From Microbacterium sp. W4I4 (lineage in GTDB: Bacteria > Actinomycetota > Actinomycetes > Actinomycetales > Microbacteriaceae), in assembly GCF_030816235.1 (NCBI RefSeq), contig NZ_JAUSXT010000001.1, forward strand, positions 3,771,515 to 3,835,514: a DNA stretch of 64,000 nucleotides, given 5' to 3'. Shown here piece by piece: positions 34,421 through 43,848 of this stretch. The position numbers were made by a program, and so were the translations under genes. The notes under the pieces are model-generated. The model saw nothing but the letters and a program-made list of their open reading frames with translations. It was not told the DNA's origin and made no database searches. Numbering within the stretch: the first letter of the stretch is position 1; the number at the start of each line of letters is the position of its first letter.

Positions 34421-34807
34421 TCAGGTGACCGGCCCGGTCCACTTCTCGCCGGGGCCCTTGCCGATGGCGTCCTGGATGGGGGAGGCCTCGCGGAACGCGA
34501 GCTGCAGGGAGCGCAGGCCGTCGCGCAGCGGGCTGGCGTGCGCGCTGCTGATCTCCGGGGCGCCCGCCGTGATCAGACCGGCGAGGGCGTTGATGAGCTT
34601 GCGCGCCTCGTCGAGGTCCAGCTGCGCGTTCGGGTCGTCGGCCAGGCCCAGCTTCACGGCGGCCGCGCTCATCAGATGGACGGCGGTCGTGGTGATCACC
34701 TCGACGGCGGGCACGTCGGCGATGTCGCGGGTGGCAGCGGTCGCGGCTTGCTCCTGCTCCGCCCAGCGCTCGTGGCGGTCATCGGCGTGCTCAGCAGGAA
34801 TCGTCAC
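34421..34807 (-). CDS. DUF1844 family protein
   Basis: A 128-residue protein of the DUF1844 family, recognised by IADVPAVEVITTTAVHLMSAAAVKLGL and DLDEARKLINALAGLI. The function is unknown; the gene is commonly found next to infC in actinobacteria. GTG at the complement of 34807 gives the normal family length; the frame is open upstream into the infC leader but has no better start. It is divergent from infC. Confidence 0.85.
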   Translation of the reverse strand: MTIPAEHADDRHERWAEQEQAATAATRDIADVPAVEVITTTAVHLMSAAAVKLGLADDPNAQLDLDEARKLINALAGLITAGAPEISSAHASPLRDGLRSLQLAFREASPIQDAIGKGPGEKWTGPVT

Positions 34808-34824
34808 TTCGGGATGCTTTCTGG

Positions 34825-34989
34825 TAGACTTCTGCGGGCTTCGGAGCTTCGTGTTCCGAATCGAAAGAGGATTCATTCCCACCCGCGCTTGCCGTTCCAG
34901 GCTACCGGGTTCCACACCCCGCCGGACTCCGGTGGAATGGGTGTCACAAGCCGGTGCATCTGAACGCATCGGCGGGTGGGGAGACTCTG
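34825..34989 (+). promoter_or_regulatory. infC promoter and structured leader
   Basis: A -10 box TAGACT (34825-34830) precedes a leader of about 150 bases. CCCACCCGC (34878-34886) can pair exactly with GCGGGTGGG (34972-34980), which overlaps the GTGGGGAG ribosome site before the AUU start at 34990. infC-rpmI-rplT leaders are classic targets of L20 or IF3 feedback. The pairing is seen; the control is inferred. Confidence 0.5.
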
Positions 34990-35673
<684 letters not shown>

Positions 35674-35746
35674 GCCGCCCCACAGCTCCCGCCTCGTGCG
35701 GGTCACCCACCGTCGCCAACCTAGGCGCCACACGAAGGAAGAGAAG

Positions 35747-35941
35747 ATGCCGAAGCAGAAGACCCACTCGGGTGCGAAGAAGCGCTTCAAGATCACCGGC
35801 AGCGGAAAGCTGAAGAAGCAGCAGGCCGGCATGCGCCACAACCTCGAGCACAAGTCGAGCCGCCGCACGCGTCGCCTGAACCAGGACCAGGTTCTCTCCA
35901 AGGCGGACACCAAGGTCGCCAAGAAGCTTCTCGGTCGCTGA
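35747..35941 (+). CDS. rpmI: 50S ribosomal protein L35
   Basis: A 64-residue basic ribosomal protein. [22 protein letters not shown] is the typical L35 N-terminus, and [16 protein letters not shown] follows. GAAGGAAGAGAAG precedes the ATG. It lies between infC and rplT as in most bacteria. Confidence 0.97.
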   Translation: MPKQKTHSGAKKRFKITGSGKLKKQQAGMRHNLEHKSSRRTRRLNQDQVLSKADTKVAKKLLGR

Positions 35942-35973
35942 GCGCTCGAACGTACGAATAGGAATACAGGAAA

Positions 35974-36360
35974 ATGGCTAGAGTCAAGCGCGCGGTAAAC
36001 GCGCACAAGAAGCGTCGCGTCATCCTCGGACGCGCCTCGGGTTACCGTGGCCAGCGTTCGCGTCTTTACCGCAAGGCGAAGGAGCAGGTCACCCACTCGC
36101 TCGTCTACGCGTACCGGGACCGCCGCAAGCGCAAGGGCGACTTCCGCCGTCTGTGGATCCAGCGCATCAACGCCGCTGCCCGCCAGAACGGCATCACGTA
36201 CAACCGCTTCATCCAGGGTCTGGGTCTCGCGGGCGTGCAGGTCGACCGTCGCATGCTCGCCGACCTGGCCGTGACCGACGCCGCGGTGTTCACGTCGCTC
36301 GTCGAGATCGCGAAGAAGGCTCTTCCCTCGGACGTCAACGCTCCGAAGGCCGCTGCCTGA
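35974..36360 (+). CDS. rplT: 50S ribosomal protein L20
   Basis: A 128-residue L20 with the basic N-terminal extension [38 protein letters not shown] and the globular [27 protein letters not shown] domain. L20 helps 50S assembly and may feed back on the operon leader. A strong hairpin follows at 36378-36413. Confidence 0.97.
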   Translation: MARVKRAVNAHKKRRVILGRASGYRGQRSRLYRKAKEQVTHSLVYAYRDRRKRKGDFRRLWIQRINAAARQNGITYNRFIQGLGLAGVQVDRRMLADLAVTDAAVFTSLVEIAKKALPSDVNAPKAAA

Positions 36361-36377
36361 TCGATCTGATCCGATCC

Positions 36378-36413
36378 GAGACGGGCGTCTCCCCCCGGGG
36401 AGGCGCCCGTCTC
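36378..36413 (+). terminator. Terminator of infC-rpmI-rplT
   Basis: Arms 36378-36392 and 36399-36413 (GAGACGGGCGTCTCC and GGAGGCGCCCGTCTC) form a 15-bp stem with one G-U pair and a six-base loop. It ends shortly before the promoter of the following methyltransferase. Confidence 0.85.
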
Positions 36414-36463
36414 GTCGTCTGCGGCCCCTCTGGACTCATCAGTTCCCCCTCTAGACTGAGGGC

Positions 36464-37264
36464 GTGCTCGAGAATCCCCGCTCACCCCGAGTCCGTGCCG
36501 TCGCGAAGCTGACCAAGCGCAGTGCGAGGACCGAGACCGGTCTCTTCCTGCTGGAAGGGCCGCAGTCCGTCCGCGAGGCGCTCAACTACCTGCCCGCCGC
36601 GATCGTCGAGCTCTTCGCGACCCCGACGGCCTGGGACAAGCATTCCGACGTCCGCGCGCTGGCGGCGGAGATCGACCTCGAGGTCGAGTTCGTCACCGAG
36701 AGCGTGCTTTCGGCCATGGCCGACACCGTCACGCCGCAGGGGATCATCGCGGTGGCTCGTCAGACTCCGACCTCGGTGCGCGACATCTTCGCGGCATCCC
36801 CGCGCCTGATCGCCATCTGCGAGGAGGTCCGGGATCCCGGCAACCTCGGCACGATCATCCGCGCCGCGGATGCGGCGGGAGCGGATGCCGTGGTGCTGAC
36901 CGGCCGGACCGTCGATCCGTACAACCCGAAGGTGGTCCGCTCCACCACCGGTTCGCTGTTCCACCTTCCGATCTCGGTCGGGGGAGACCTGGCCGATGTG
37001 ATCACCCGTGCGCAGGGGGCGGGGATGAAGGTGCTCGCCGCCGACGTGAAGGGCGATGACCTGCTGGATGCCAGGGCTGCGGGTGTGCTCGCCGAGCCCA
37101 CCGCCTGGCTCTTCGGCAACGAGGCGCACGGGCTCGACGACGACGTGCTCGGTCTCGCCGACCATGCGCTGCGACTGCCGATCTTCGGCAGGGCCGAGTC
37201 CCTGAACCTCGCGACCGCGGCGAGCGTGTGCCTGTACGAGAGCGCATTCGCCCAGCGCGCCTGA
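36464..37264 (+). CDS. SpoU/TrmH-family RNA 2'-O-methyltransferase
   Basis: A 266-residue SPOUT-class methyltransferase. An N-terminal substrate-binding domain (ETGLFLLEGPQSVREAL) precedes the trefoil-knot catalytic domain with motif 1 EEVRDPGNLGTIIRAADAAG, motif 2 WLFGNEAHGL and motif 3 LPIFGRAESLNLATAASVCLYE. It probably methylates a ribose in 23S rRNA or tRNA (TsnR/RlmB-like); the target base is not readable. TAGACT is six bases before GTG. In many actinobacteria this gene links rplT to pheST; here gluABCD and the gluconate genes separate them. Confidence 0.9.
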   Translation: MLENPRSPRVRAVAKLTKRSARTETGLFLLEGPQSVREALNYLPAAIVELFATPTAWDKHSDVRALAAEIDLEVEFVTESVLSAMADTVTPQGIIAVARQTPTSVRDIFAASPRLIAICEEVRDPGNLGTIIRAADAAGADAVVLTGRTVDPYNPKVVRSTTGSLFHLPISVGGDLADVITRAQGAGMKVLAADVKGDDLLDARAAGVLAEPTAWLFGNEAHGLDDDVLGLADHALRLPIFGRAESLNLATAASVCLYESAFAQRA

Positions 37265-37350
37265 GTCGCGAGCGCGTGCGGTTCGGTTACGAATAGGTAA
37301 AGTCTGCCGGACGTCCTCGGAGCGTCCTGGCCCTGCTCTAGTGTTGAGGA

Positions 37351-38100
37351 ATGGCAGAGAGCAGAGACGCCCTCGTGGTCGTCGAGAACGTGCAGAAGCA
37401 CTACGGCGAGTTCCAGGCGCTGAAGGACATCAACCTCACCGTCGACAAGGGCGAAGTCGTCGTCGTCATCGGGCCCTCGGGGTCCGGCAAGTCGACGCTG
37501 TGCCGCACGATCAACCGTCTCGAGACGATCACGAGCGGTGAGATACGGATCGACGGCAAGACGCTTCCGGCGGAGGGCAAGGGCCTGGCCAACCTGCGGG
37601 CCGAGGTCGGCATGGTCTTCCAGTCGTTCAACCTGTTCGCGCACCTGACGATCCTCGAGAACGTCACGCTCGGACCGATCAAGGTGCGCGGTCTGAAGAA
37701 GGCGGATGCCGAGAAGGAGGCGATGGCGCTGCTGGAGCGCGTCGGCGTCGCGCAGCAGGCCTCCAAGCTCCCCGCACAGCTCTCGGGCGGACAGCAGCAG
37801 CGTGTGGCGATCGCCCGCGCACTCGCCATGCACCCGAAGGTGATGCTGTTCGACGAGCCGACCAGTGCCCTGGACCCCGAGATGATCAACGAGGTCCTCG
37901 ACGTCATGGTCGGCCTCGCCAAGGAGGGGATGACGATGATCGTCGTCACCCATGAGATGGGCTTCGCGCGAAAGGCCGCGAACCGTGTGGTCTTCATGGC
38001 CGACGGGCAGGTCGTCGAAGAGGCGACGCCCGAGGACTTCTTCCTGCATCCGAAGAGCGACCGGGCCAAGGACTTCCTGTCCAAGCTCCTCACCCACTGA
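37351..38100 (+). CDS. gluA: Glutamate/polar amino acid ABC transporter ATPase
   Basis: A 249-residue ABC ATPase of the polar amino acid (HisP/GlnQ) class. It has Walker [13 protein letters not shown]-loop [11 protein letters not shown], signature [14 protein letters not shown], Walker [14 protein letters not shown] and H-loop VTHEMGFAR. With the next three genes it matches gluABCD order of Corynebacterium glutamate uptake; the substrate is inferred from that order and family. TAGTGT ends six bases before the ATG. Confidence 0.92.
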   Translation: MAESRDALVVVENVQKHYGEFQALKDINLTVDKGEVVVVIGPSGSGKSTLCRTINRLETITSGEIRIDGKTLPAEGKGLANLRAEVGMVFQSFNLFAHLTILENVTLGPIKVRGLKKADAEKEAMALLERVGVAQQASKLPAQLSGGQQQRVAIARALAMHPKVMLFDEPTSALDPEMINEVLDVMVGLAKEGMTMIVVTHEMGFARKAANRVVFMADGQVVEEATPEDFFLHPKSDRAKDFLSKLLTH

Positions 38101-38131
38101 CCTGCAACCACAGCACACGAAGGAGAAACCC

Positions 38132-39043
38132 ATGCGACGCACACGAGCACTCGCAGGTATCGGCATCGCGACGGTGGCGCTTCTCGCGCTCACCGCCTGC
38201 AACAGCGGCAGCCCGTCCAATCCGGGCGGCGGCGGTACGGACGGCGACGGCGGCGGCGACGCCGCCCTGTTCGAGGTCGCCAAGGATGTCAAGGTCGACG
38301 GCAGCCCGACCTTCGAGAAGATGACCGAGGCCGGCGGCGTCACGATCGGCGTGAAGGAGGACCAGCCCGGTCTCGGCTTCCTCGACGCCACGACCGGTGA
38401 GCGCAGCGGCTTCGACATCGACATCGCCCGCTGGATCGCGGCATCCCTCGGCTTCGACGAGAAGCAGATCACGTTCAAGCCGATCGCCTCGGCCAACCGT
38501 GAGCAGTCGATCGTGAACGGCGACATCGATTACTACGTCGGCACCTACTCGATCAACGACAAGCGCAAGGAGCAGATCGACTTCGCCGGTCCGTACTTCA
38601 TCACCGGTCAGGGCCTGCTCATCCGCAAGGACGACCCGGACGCGACCAAGCTCGAGGACTTCGCCGGCAAGACGGTGTGCTCCGCGACCGGCTCCACGCC
38701 GATCCAGAACATCAAGGCGAACTTCCCCGACATCAAGACCCAGGAGTACGACCTGTACTCCGCGTGCGTGCAGGACCTGATCGACAAGAAGGTCGACGCG
38801 GTCACCACCGACCAGGCCATCCTCATCGGCTACGCGTCGATGTACCCGGACGAGGTCAAGGTCACCGGCGGCCTGTTCACCGAGGAGCGCTACGGCGTCG
38901 GCCTGGCGAAGGGCGATGACGCGCTGCGCGCGCACATCAACAAGCTCTTCACCGATGGCGGCGACGTCTGGCAGAAGATCTTCGACAAGAACCTCGGCAA
39001 GTCCGGGATCAAGGTCGAGCAGCCCGAGGTCGACGCGTACTGA
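38132..39043 (+). CDS. gluB: Amino acid-binding lipoprotein (GluB-like)
   Basis: A 303-residue extracytoplasmic solute-binding protein of family 3. The signal ends in the lipobox LTAC (Cys24), followed by a Gly/Ser/Asp linker. The binding domain starts at GVTIGVKEDQPGLGFLDATTGERSGFDIDIARWIA and has SINDKRKEQIDFAGPYF. ATG 38132 has an AGGAG site; the frame is open upstream over gluA but this start gives the signal peptide. A strong hairpin lies just after the gene. Confidence 0.92.
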   Translation: MRRTRALAGIGIATVALLALTACNSGSPSNPGGGGTDGDGGGDAALFEVAKDVKVDGSPTFEKMTEAGGVTIGVKEDQPGLGFLDATTGERSGFDIDIARWIAASLGFDEKQITFKPIASANREQSIVNGDIDYYVGTYSINDKRKEQIDFAGPYFITGQGLLIRKDDPDATKLEDFAGKTVCSATGSTPIQNIKANFPDIKTQEYDLYSACVQDLIDKKVDAVTTDQAILIGYASMYPDEVKVTGGLFTEERYGVGLAKGDDALRAHINKLFTDGGDVWQKIFDKNLGKSGIKVEQPEVDAY

Positions 39044-39050
39044 TCGCCAT

Positions 39051-39080
39051 CCGGGGCGGCTCCTGCGGGAGCCGCCCCGG
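39051..39080 (+). terminator. Intra-operon hairpin between gluB and gluC
   Basis: CCGGGGCGGCTCC (39051-39063) and GGAGCCGCCCCGG (39068-39080) pair exactly over 13 bases with a TGCG loop. It lies inside an operon, so it may be a partial terminator or a 3' stabiliser that raises binding-protein levels above the permeases. Confidence 0.65.
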
Positions 39081-39103
39081 ACATTCCAGAGAGGGGAGGG
39101 CGC

Positions 39104-39760
39104 GTGGACGTCATCTTCGGCAACCTCGACCTGTGGGGCGAGGCCATCGGGAACACCCTGCTGGTCTTCTTCCTCGGCGGGATCATCGCGCTCGTGCTCG
39201 GCGTGATCGTCGGCGCGATGCGGGTGTCACCCGTGCCGATCGCACGCGCGGTGGGCACGGCGTACGTGAACATCATCCGCAACACCCCGCTGACCCTCGT
39301 CTTCTTCTTCTTCGTCTTCGGGTACCCGCAGCTCGGGCTGCCCGACCTCTCGAACACGACGCTCGGCGTCCTCGCGATCGGCATCTACACGGCCACCTAC
39401 GTGGCCGAGGTGCTGCGCGCCGGTATCAGTACGGTTCCGGTCGGCCAGGCTGAGGCGGCCCGCGCCATCGGCCTGCCGTTCGGCCAGGTCATGACGCTCG
39501 TGATCCTGCCGCAGGCGTTCCGCTCGGTGGTGCCGCCGATGATGAGCGTGTTCATCGCGCTGCTGAAGAACACCACGGTCGCCGCCGGCTTCTCGATCGC
39601 CGAGCTCGCCGCACTGCGCGCCACGATCAACGACGCGCCTGGACGACCCGGAAACCCGATGGAGGTCCTGCTCTGGGTCGCCGTCGTGTTCGTGGTGCTC
39701 GTTCTGGCGATGAGCGCCGTCCAGCGCCATCTCGAGAACCGATGGAGGATCGCACGATGA
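39104..39760 (+). CDS. gluC: Amino acid ABC transporter permease (GluC-like)
   Basis: A 218-residue HisM-family permease with about five transmembrane helices. The EAA loop is EAARAIGLPFGQVMTLVILPQAFRSVVPPM. The NIIRNTPLTLVFFFFVFG segment is typical of polar amino acid permeases. GTG start with GAGGGGAGGG upstream. Its stop overlaps the next permease as ATGA. Confidence 0.92.
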   Translation: MDVIFGNLDLWGEAIGNTLLVFFLGGIIALVLGVIVGAMRVSPVPIARAVGTAYVNIIRNTPLTLVFFFFVFGYPQLGLPDLSNTTLGVLAIGIYTATYVAEVLRAGISTVPVGQAEAARAIGLPFGQVMTLVILPQAFRSVVPPMMSVFIALLKNTTVAAGFSIAELAALRATINDAPGRPGNPMEVLLWVAVVFVVLVLAMSAVQRHLENRWRIAR

Positions 39761-40692
39761 GCTCCGTACTCTACGACGTTCCCGGTCCCCGGGCCATCGC
39801 GCGCAACCGCATCCTCGCGGTCATCACGGTCGTCGTGGTCGCCGCGGCCATCGGCTTCGTCGTCTACCGCATGGCGGTGATGGGGCAGTTCGCACCGCAG
39901 AAGTGGTACGTCTTCTCCTTCAGCAACGTGTGGATGAGCATCATCAAGGCGCTGGGCCAGACGCTGGGGGCATTCGCCCTCGCCGCTGTGCTGAGTCTGA
40001 CGCTCGGCTTCGTGCTCGCGATCGGGCGGCTCTCCGAGCACGCCTGGGTGCGGGTGCCGGTGACGATCATCACCGAGCTCTTCCGTGCAGTGCCGGTGCT
40101 GGTCTTCATGATGCTGCTGTACTACGGTCTTCCCGTCGTCGGGATCAAGATGGATCCGTACTGGGCGGTCGTGCTCGGCCTGATGGTCTACAACGGGTCG
40201 GTGCTCGCCGAGGTGCTGCGTGCCGGCATCGAATCGCTTCCCCGCGGCCAGAAGGAAGCCGGTTACGCGATCGGCCTGCGCAAGGCCGGCGTGATGCAGC
40301 TCATCCTTCTGCCGCAGGCCATCCGCGCCATGCTTCCCGTGATCGTCGCGCAGCTCGTGGTGACGCTCAAGGACACCGCGCTCGGCTTCATCATCACCTA
40401 CCCGGAACTGCTGTACTACGCCAAGCTGCTCAGCTCGCAGCAGGGCCGGCCGATCCTGCAGTCCGCGTTCGTCATCGGAGGCATCTACATCGTGCTCTGC
40501 CTGATTCTGTCGGGCATCGCGAAGTGGCTGGAGATCCGCACGCGCCATTCGCCGAAGCTGAAGGGCTATACGCCGGATGCCGGTGGCGGAGATCCGCGGA
40601 TCCACGGCGGTTCGACCGTCACCGAGGTCATCGCCATGCAGCGCGCCGGCGGCAAGTTCGACGCGGGCGGAGGGGTCGGGCCGACCGTCTGA
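39757..40692 (+). CDS. gluD: Amino acid ABC transporter permease (GluD-like)
   Basis: A 311-residue second permease. It has an N-terminal helix (RILAVITVVVVAAAIGFVVY), the TELFRAVPVLVFMMLLYYGLPVVG segment, the EAA loop KEAGYAIGLRKAGVMQLILLPQAIRAMLPVIVAQ, and a longer hydrophilic C-terminal tail. It forms the membrane pore with GluC. ATG 39757 overlaps gluC; an upstream in-frame ATG at 39742 is less likely. A 14-bp terminator follows. Confidence 0.92.
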   Translation: MSSVLYDVPGPRAIARNRILAVITVVVVAAAIGFVVYRMAVMGQFAPQKWYVFSFSNVWMSIIKALGQTLGAFALAAVLSLTLGFVLAIGRLSEHAWVRVPVTIITELFRAVPVLVFMMLLYYGLPVVGIKMDPYWAVVLGLMVYNGSVLAEVLRAGIESLPRGQKEAGYAIGLRKAGVMQLILLPQAIRAMLPVIVAQLVVTLKDTALGFIITYPELLYYAKLLSSQQGRPILQSAFVIGGIYIVLCLILSGIAKWLEIRTRHSPKLKGYTPDAGGGDPRIHGGSTVTEVIAMQRAGGKFDAGGGVGPTV

Positions 40693-40717
40693 CCGGCATC
40701 ACTCCCGGAGGGGCGAC

Positions 40718-40748
40718 GGGCCGGGGCATCCACAGGATGCCCCGGCCC
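40718..40748. terminator. Terminator after gluABCD
   Basis: GGGCCGGGGCATCC (40718-40731) and GGATGCCCCGGCCC (40735-40748) are exact 14-base reverse complements with an ACA loop, between convergent gluD and the gluconate kinase gene. Confidence 0.9.
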
Positions 40749-40760
40749 TCTGCGTGAGAG

Positions 40761-42266
40761 TCAGCTCGCGATGACCGCGTCGTACAGGTCGCCGAAGCGG
40801 GCGCGCAGGTCGTCGTAGTACTGCTTCTGCGCGGTATCCGGTTCCGTCAGGTCCGTCTCGGGGATCGTCGCGAGCGGATGCTCCGCCTGCAGCACCGAGA
40901 GGGCCAGGGCGGCAGCACCCCGCATGGTCACCCGCTTGACGTCCACGACCTGCACCGGGAAGCCGAGCGCCTGCGCGACCGGGCTCATGAACCCGGGGAA
41001 GGCGCCGGTCACGCCGCCCGACGCGATCACTCGGGTGATGCCGGGGTTCACCTCGAGCAGCTGCTCGAACACCCGGGCGTAGGAGACGGCGATGCCCTCG
41101 ACGGCCCCGCGCCAGAGCTCACGGGGCCCTGACGCCGAGGAGATGTCAGCGAACACGGCGCGCGCGTCCCCGGCCCAGCCCGTGGCGCGCTCACCGGTGA
41201 GGAACGGCAGCACGAGGGGCGTGCCCTCGGCCGGCGCGGCGCGCAGCAGCTCGTCGATCTCGTCGTACGACAGCGGAGCCAGGGTGCTCTGCAGCCACAG
41301 GGTGACGCGTCCGACATCGTTCAGAGCGCCACCGACGATGGACTGCGAGCGGGACACGCGGTACGCCCACAGGCCGGGTGGGAGCACTTCAGGGGTGCCG
41401 TCCACGATCACTCGGATCGCACCGGACGTCGCCGCCGACATCGCCGCCGTGGTCGGCTCGTCCGCGCCGACGCCGATGTTGGAGGCGTAGCCGTCCGGGA
41501 CGGCGGGGAACCAGGCGGCGCCCTCCAGCGCCGGCCAGCGGCGGGCGACCTCAGAGGAGACGTCGGTGATCGGGTCGGCCGGGTCGACGATGGGCGCGAA
41601 GCGGCTGCGATCGACGCCGACGGCCTCGAGCAGCTCGTCGTCCAGCTCGCAGGTGTGGCGGTTGAGGATGCCTGCCCACGCCATCGTCGACGTCGCCGCG
41701 CCCTCGATGCCGGCGAGCTTCGCGTAGACGTACTCGCCGAGCGAGAGGAATTTCGCGGTGCGGGCGAACTCGTCCGGGAACTCGTCCTGCAGCCACAGCA
41801 TCCGCGGCGGGTGATAACTGGTGTGCAGGCGTGCGCCGATGCGCTGGTGCACGGCCGTCTCGTCCAGCTGTTCGCGCAGCCTCGCCAGATGAGCGGAGGA
41901 GCGGGAGTCCGCGTAGGTGAAGCAGGGCGTGAGCGCGTCGCCATCGGCATCCACGCACACCAGCGACGAGGCGAACGTGTCCATCACGACAGCGCGCACA
42001 AGTCCCGGATCGACGCCCTTCAGTGCGCCGTCGATGACCTCGGCGACCTCGGCCACGATCTGGTCGGCATCGACCTCGGCCGTGCCGTCCGCCGCCTCGG
42101 TGAACGCGTGGTCGGCCTTCACGAGATGCTTCTTGACGGGCCGCGCATAGGCGTCGTACAGACATCCGCGGGTGGACCCCGACCCGATGTCGATCGCCAG
42201 CACGTAGGGGGCCGGCGCGGATGCGAGCTGGATGCTCTCCGTGGTCGGGATCTGCACGTCGGTCAT
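40761..42266 (-). CDS. gntK: FGGY-family carbohydrate kinase, probable gluconokinase
   Basis: A 501-residue sugar kinase of the FGGY fold. It has the N-terminal phosphate loop LAIDIGSGSTRGCLYD, the catalytic aspartate region TYADSRSSAHL, and the C-terminal VIASGGVTGAFPGFMSPVAQALGFPV ATP-binding block. It would phosphorylate gluconate to 6-phosphogluconate; that substrate is inferred from the divergent GntP permease and the length and motifs of actinobacterial gluconokinases. Other aldonates or polyols are possible. Start ATG at 42266, with -10 TAGGAT about 40 bases upstream. Confidence 0.82.
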   Translation of the reverse strand: MTDVQIPTTESIQLASAPAPYVLAIDIGSGSTRGCLYDAYARPVKKHLVKADHAFTEAADGTAEVDADQIVAEVAEVIDGALKGVDPGLVRAVVMDTFASSLVCVDADGDALTPCFTYADSRSSAHLARLREQLDETAVHQRIGARLHTSYHPPRMLWLQDEFPDEFARTAKFLSLGEYVYAKLAGIEGAATSTMAWAGILNRHTCELDDELLEAVGVDRSRFAPIVDPADPITDVSSEVARRWPALEGAAWFPAVPDGYASNIGVGADEPTTAAMSAATSGAIRVIVDGTPEVLPPGLWAYRVSRSQSIVGGALNDVGRVTLWLQSTLAPLSYDEIDELLRAAPAEGTPLVLPFLTGERATGWAGDARAVFADISSASGPRELWRGAVEGIAVSYARVFEQLLEVNPGITRVIASGGVTGAFPGFMSPVAQALGFPVQVVDVKRVTMRGAAALALSVLQAEHPLATIPETDLTEPDTAQKQYYDDLRARFGDLYDAVIAS

Positions 42267-42304
42267 GCTCTCGCACCTCGTTCTTCGGTTCGCGGTCCTC
42301 GTCG

Positions 42305-42324
42305 ATCCTATCGGCGAGTATCGT
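42305..42324. promoter_or_regulatory. Back-to-back promoters of gntK and gntP
   Basis: TAGGAT on the minus strand (complement of 42305-42310) and TATCGT on the plus strand (42319-42324) are -10-like boxes only eight bases apart. The two genes must share regulatory sites. No GntR-type regulator gene is in the window. Confidence 0.4.
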
Positions 42325-42374
42325 GTGCGATGCGGTTCGGGTCCTCAGTGATCGGCCGCAGTGAGGAGCAAGTC

Positions 42375-43784
42375 ATGAATGCACTCGCCAGCGGGGCTGC
42401 CGTCCTGCACGCGGCAACGGCAGCGGCAGCCGAAGCGACGAAACCCGCCGCGGGCACCGCGCAGCTGATCATCGCCGCCGTCGTCTCGATCGCACTCATC
42501 GTCGTGCTGATCGTGTGGGTGAAGATGCATCCGTTCTTCGCCCTGATGCTCGGCGCCGCCGCGATGGCACTCGCCGCGAACATCGGTTTCGAGCACGCCT
42601 TCACGTCGTTCTCCACCGGACTCGGCTCGACAGTGGGCGGCGTCGGAGTGCTGATCGTCCTCGGCGCGGTCATCGGCAGGTTCCTGACCGAGTCAGGCGG
42701 CGCCGACGAGATCGTCGACACGATCCTCGCGAAGACGCCGGTCAAGCGCCTCACGTGGGCGATGGCTTTCGCCGCCTTCATCATCGGAATCCCGCTGTTC
42801 TTCGAGGTCGGCGTCGTCCTGCTGATCCCGATCGTGATGCTGGTGGCCCGACGTGCCAAGCTGCCCGTCATCCTCATCGGCATCCCGGCCCTCGCCGGCC
42901 TCTCCGCACTGCACGGCCTGGTGCCGCCGCACCCCGGACCCCTCATCGCCATCGAGGCGCTGCACGCCAACCTGGGACTCACTCTCGCCTTCGGCCTTCT
43001 GGTCGCCATCCCGACCGTGATCATCGCCGGTCCCGTGCTCGCCAGGCCGATGGCACGGTGGGTGCCCGTGGAGGCATCAGGCAAGCTGCTCGCACCGGTC
43101 ACCGAGAACGAGGGCAGGCGCCCTGCGTTCGGCATCGCGCTGTCGGTCGTGCTGCTGCCGGTCGTGCTGATGCTGCTGATGACCGTGGTCACCGCGATGG
43201 GCCTCGACGGCAGCATCCTGGGCAAGATCCTCATCTTCGTCGGCACGCCTCTGCAGGCGCTGCTGATCACCTCGCTCTACGCGATGATCGTGCTCGGCAC
43301 CGCGCTCGGGCGCAGCATGAGCGAGGTCGCCAAGATCACCGGCGACGCCTTCGCCCCGATCGCCTCGATCCTGCTGATCGTGGGCGCCGGCGGCGGCTTC
43401 AAGCAGACCCTGGTCGACTCCGGTGTCGGCGAGGTGATCGGCAACGGCATCGCCGGATCCGGCGTGCCGCTGCTCGTGGCCGGCTGGCTTGTCGCCGTCG
43501 TCATCCGCCTCGCCACCGGTTCCGCGACCGTGGCCACGATCACCGCGGCGGGCATCATGGCGCCGCTGGTCGGCGACCTCAGCAGCACCCACGTCGCACT
43601 GATGGTGCTCGCGATCGGCGCCGGCTCCGTGTTCCTCTCGCACGTCAACGACGCCGGATTCTGGCTGGTGAAGGAGTACTTCGGACTCACCGTCGGACAG
43701 ACGTTCAAGACCTGGAGCCTCATGGAGTGCGCCGTCTCGGTCGTGGGGCTGGCCGGCGTCCTCGTGCTGGGCCTGATCGTCTGA
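42375..43784 (+). CDS. gntP: GntP-family gluconate permease
   Basis: A 469-residue gluconate:H+ symporter-family protein with about twelve to fourteen helices. Features include VKMHPFFALMLGAAAMALA, the SGGADEIVDTIL segment, PLFFEVGVVLLIPIV and the GSATVATITAAGIMAPL block, all typical of GntP. The ATG at 42375 has a GAGGAG site; the open frame extends back over gntK but this start gives the usual N-terminus. Divergent from the kinase, forming one uptake-activation unit. Confidence 0.9.
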   Translation: MNALASGAAVLHAATAAAAEATKPAAGTAQLIIAAVVSIALIVVLIVWVKMHPFFALMLGAAAMALAANIGFEHAFTSFSTGLGSTVGGVGVLIVLGAVIGRFLTESGGADEIVDTILAKTPVKRLTWAMAFAAFIIGIPLFFEVGVVLLIPIVMLVARRAKLPVILIGIPALAGLSALHGLVPPHPGPLIAIEALHANLGLTLAFGLLVAIPTVIIAGPVLARPMARWVPVEASGKLLAPVTENEGRRPAFGIALSVVLLPVVLMLLMTVVTAMGLDGSILGKILIFVGTPLQALLITSLYAMIVLGTALGRSMSEVAKITGDAFAPIASILLIVGAGGGFKQTLVDSGVGEVIGNGIAGSGVPLLVAGWLVAVVIRLATGSATVATITAAGIMAPLVGDLSSTHVALMVLAIGAGSVFLSHVNDAGFWLVKEYFGLTVGQTFKTWSLMECAVSVVGLAGVLVLGLIV

Positions 43785-43805
43785 CGCACGGAACCGCCGT
43801 GTCCA

Positions 43806-43834
43806 CCGGCGCGGGAGCGCTGCTCCCGCGCCGG
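43806..43834 (+). terminator. Terminator of gntP, abutting the pheS promoter
   Basis: CCGGCGCGGGAGC (43806-43818) and GCTCCCGCGCCGG (43822-43834) form a perfect 13-bp stem with a GCT loop. The pheS -10 box TAGACT begins at the next base (43835-43840), so terminator and promoter touch. Confidence 0.85.
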
Positions 43835-43848
43835 TAGACTCGATTCTC

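Noticed and set aside
43785..43848. Phe attenuator leader before pheST
   Set aside because: No Phe-rich ORF is present. The hairpin belongs to the gntP terminator and the promoter follows it immediately.
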